Positions 62,577-64,000 of a stretch of DNA of 64,000 bases are shown piece by piece. The first letter of the stretch is position 1, and each line of letters starts with the position of its first letter. The notes beneath the pieces were generated by a model, which worked only from the letters and a program-made list of their open reading frames with translations, was not told the origin of the DNA and did no database searches. This stretch comes from Buchnera aphidicola (Aphis gossypii) (lineage in GTDB: Bacteria > Pseudomonadota > Gammaproteobacteria > Enterobacterales > Enterobacteriaceae). A program made the position numbers and the translations under genes. Location of the stretch: contig NZ_CP056771.1 in assembly GCF_013394915.1 (NCBI RefSeq), forward strand, positions 124,001-188,000, written 5' to 3'.

Positions 62577-64000
62577 TTATTTTTTTGAATTCATTTTTTT
62601 ATGTATTTCTTGCAAGGATATAATATTCTTTGTTGGATCTTCATTTAATGCCATAACTGTAGCAAATGCTCCATTAATAGTTGTGTCATAATGAACTTTA
62701 TATTGCAAAGCGCTCCGACAAATTAATTTTGCGTCCTTTAGACCTTGATGACAAGATGTTGTGTTAACAATATATACGTATTCTCCATTTTTTAAACGAT
62801 CTTGAACATGTGGTCTTCCTTCATATACTTTATTTACTAATCTAGAAATAATTCCAGATTTTTTTAAAGCTATAGATGTTCCTTTAGTAGCATCAATTTC
62901 AAAGCCAAATTTTTTTAATTTTACAGCTAAATTTACAATATTTTTTTTGTCATTATCTCTTACCGAGAGTAATACACGTCCTAGTTTTTTCATGTTTGTA
63001 TGAGCACCGAGCATCGCTTTGGAAAATGCTTCTGAAAAATTTTTTCCAATACCCATCACTTCTCCTGTAGATCTCATTTCTGGTCCTAATATAGGATCTA
63101 CACCTTGAAATTTATCAAAAGGTAAAACAGCTTCTTTTACTGAAAAAAACGATGGAATAATTTCTTTTATAAACCCTTGTTTTTTTAATGTTTCACCATG
63201 CATAACACGTACAGAGATTTTTGCTAGCGCTAATCCTGTTGCTTTAGATACAAATGGAACTGTTCGAGCTGCTCTTGGATTCACTTCAATAATGTATATT
63301 TCATTATTTTTAATTGCAAACTGCGCATTCATTAGTCCTCGTACAGATAATTCAAATGCTAGTTTTTTTACTTGTTTTCTAATGCTATCTTGAATTTTTT
63401 TAGTTAAAGTATAAGCTGGTAAAGAACATGCTGAGTCTCCAGAATGCACTCCTGCTTGTTCAATATGCTCCATGATTCCTCCAATTAAAACTGTTTTCCC
63501 ATCACAGATTGCATCAACATCTACCTCTGTTGCATAATTTAAATATTGATCTAATAGAATTGGAGTGGTCTTGTTTGGTTTTAATGTTGTTTTAAAATAG
63601 TTATCTAATTCAGATGGTTCGTAAACAATCTCCATTGCTCTTCCACCTAGAACATAAGAAGGTCTAACCATGATAGGATAACCAATTTTTTTTGCGTGCT
63701 GATGTGCTTCCTCTAAAGTTAAAACTGTAGCATTTAACGGTTGCTTTAAATTTAATTTTTTTACAATTTTTTGAAAGCGATTCCTATCTTCTGATTTATC
63801 AATAGCATCTGGTTTTGTACCAATAATAGGTATCCCTTCTTTTTCAAACTCTTTTGCTAATTTTAGTGGTGTTTGCCCTCCATATTGAATAATAACTCCT
63901 TTCGGTTTTTCAATTTTAACTATTTCTAAAACGTTTTCTAATGTGATTGGTTCAAAATAAAGTCGATCAGATATATCGTAATCTGTAGACACTGTTTCTG
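62577..64000 (-). CDS. carB: Carbamoyl-phosphate synthase, large subunit (3' part; 5' end outside window)
   Basis: Makes carbamoyl phosphate for pyrimidines and arginine from bicarbonate, ATP and CarA-derived ammonia. The frame is open to the window edge. Its first residues here ([13 protein letters not shown]) align inside E. coli CarB, so the GTG at 63992 is not the start. About 474 C-terminal residues are present (E. coli CarB is 1073). They hold the second ATP-grasp unit, with [18 protein letters not shown], [13 protein letters not shown] and [18 protein letters not shown], plus the C-terminal allosteric domain that binds IMP and UMP, with [10 protein letters not shown] and [10 protein letters not shown]. 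Confidence 0.97.
   Translation of the reverse strand, partial: ETVSTDYDISDRLYFEPITLENVLEIVKIEKPKGVIIQYGGQTPLKLAKEFEKEGIPIIGTKPDAIDKSEDRNRFQKIVKKLNLKQPLNATVLTLEEAHQHAKKIGYPIMVRPSYVLGGRAMEIVYEPSELDNYFKTTLKPNKTTPILLDQYLNYATEVDVDAICDGKTVLIGGIMEHIEQAGVHSGDSACSLPAYTLTKKIQDSIRKQVKKLAFELSVRGLMNAQFAIKNNEIYIIEVNPRAARTVPFVSKATGLALAKISVRVMHGETLKKQGFIKEIIPSFFSVKEAVLPFDKFQGVDPILGPEMRSTGEVMGIGKNFSEAFSKAMLGAHTNMKKLGRVLLSVRDNDKKNIVNLAVKLKKFGFEIDATKGTSIALKKSGIISRLVNKVYEGRPHVQDRLKNGEYVYIVNTTSCHQGLKDAKLICRSALQYKVHYDTTINGAFATVMALNEDPTKNIISLQEIHKKMNSKK

Overview
The window is a stretch of a very AT-rich, gene-dense bacterial chromosome whose proteins match Escherichia coli proteins nearly end to end. Many local gene orders are those of E. 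coli: talA-tktB, dapA-bamC, hisGDCBHAFI-gnd, rsxABCDGE-nth, sufA/ydiK/aroH/thrS-infC-rpmI-rplT-pheST-ihfA, queA-tgt-yajC, and surA-rsmA-apaH with folA and carB nearby. There are no mobile elements, prophages or CRISPR arrays. Genes between the E. coli neighbours have been deleted cleanly. Together this points to Buchnera aphidicola, the obligate endosymbiont of aphids, probably a lineage with a fairly complete gene set. The species call is an inference from content and order; no rRNA is present to confirm it.

Layout. 1-4.7 kb: end of fliR (flagellar export gate), rpmB-rpmG, a shortened tamB, and ppa. 4.9-14.5 kb: pmbA, RNase P RNA, rsmI, fabB, talA-tktB, dapE, and dapA with a remnant bamC. 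15-17 kb: aroC and smrB. 17-24.1 kb: the complete eight-gene histidine operon with overlapping or nearly abutting genes. 24.5-30.7 kb: gnd, dcd, metG (C-terminally truncated), tilS behind a tRNA-Val(GAC) gene, and riboflavin synthase. 30.7-36.4 kb: the complete Rsx/Rnf electron-transport operon plus nth. 36.5-43 kb: a PriA that has lost its ATPase motifs, tyrS, sufA, ydiK and aroH. 43-52.8 kb: translation genes (thrS, infC, rpmI, rplT, pheS, pheT), ihfA, queA, tgt and yajC. 52.8-64 kb: glyS/glyQ, folE, nfo, rplY, yabI, surA, rsmA, apaH, folA and the 3' part of carB.

Functionally the window combines essential-amino-acid supply to a host (histidine, lysine via dapA/dapE, aromatics via aroH/aroC, pyrimidine and arginine precursor via carB), the non-oxidative and oxidative pentose phosphate routes that feed them, and core translation. 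Envelope upkeep is reduced to a few proteins. Perfect inverted repeats mark many gene ends and are the clearest regulatory signals.

The observations most worth a second look are: (1) an 88-residue BamC that keeps only the lipobox and the segment known to bind BamD; (2) a PriA without Walker A, Walker B or arginine-finger motifs but with all eight zinc cysteines; (3) an aroH leader with a possible three-tyrosine leader peptide, nested hairpins and a competing repeat at the start codon; (4) an rsxC whose natural ATG is separated from the gene by an A10 tract that breaks the frame by one base; (5) a hairpin adjoining and partly covering the dapA ribosome binding site. Nothing I see is a wholly new multi-gene system. 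The novelty lies in reduced versions of known machines and in leader structures. Comparisons with E. coli proteins are from memory, not from a computed alignment.
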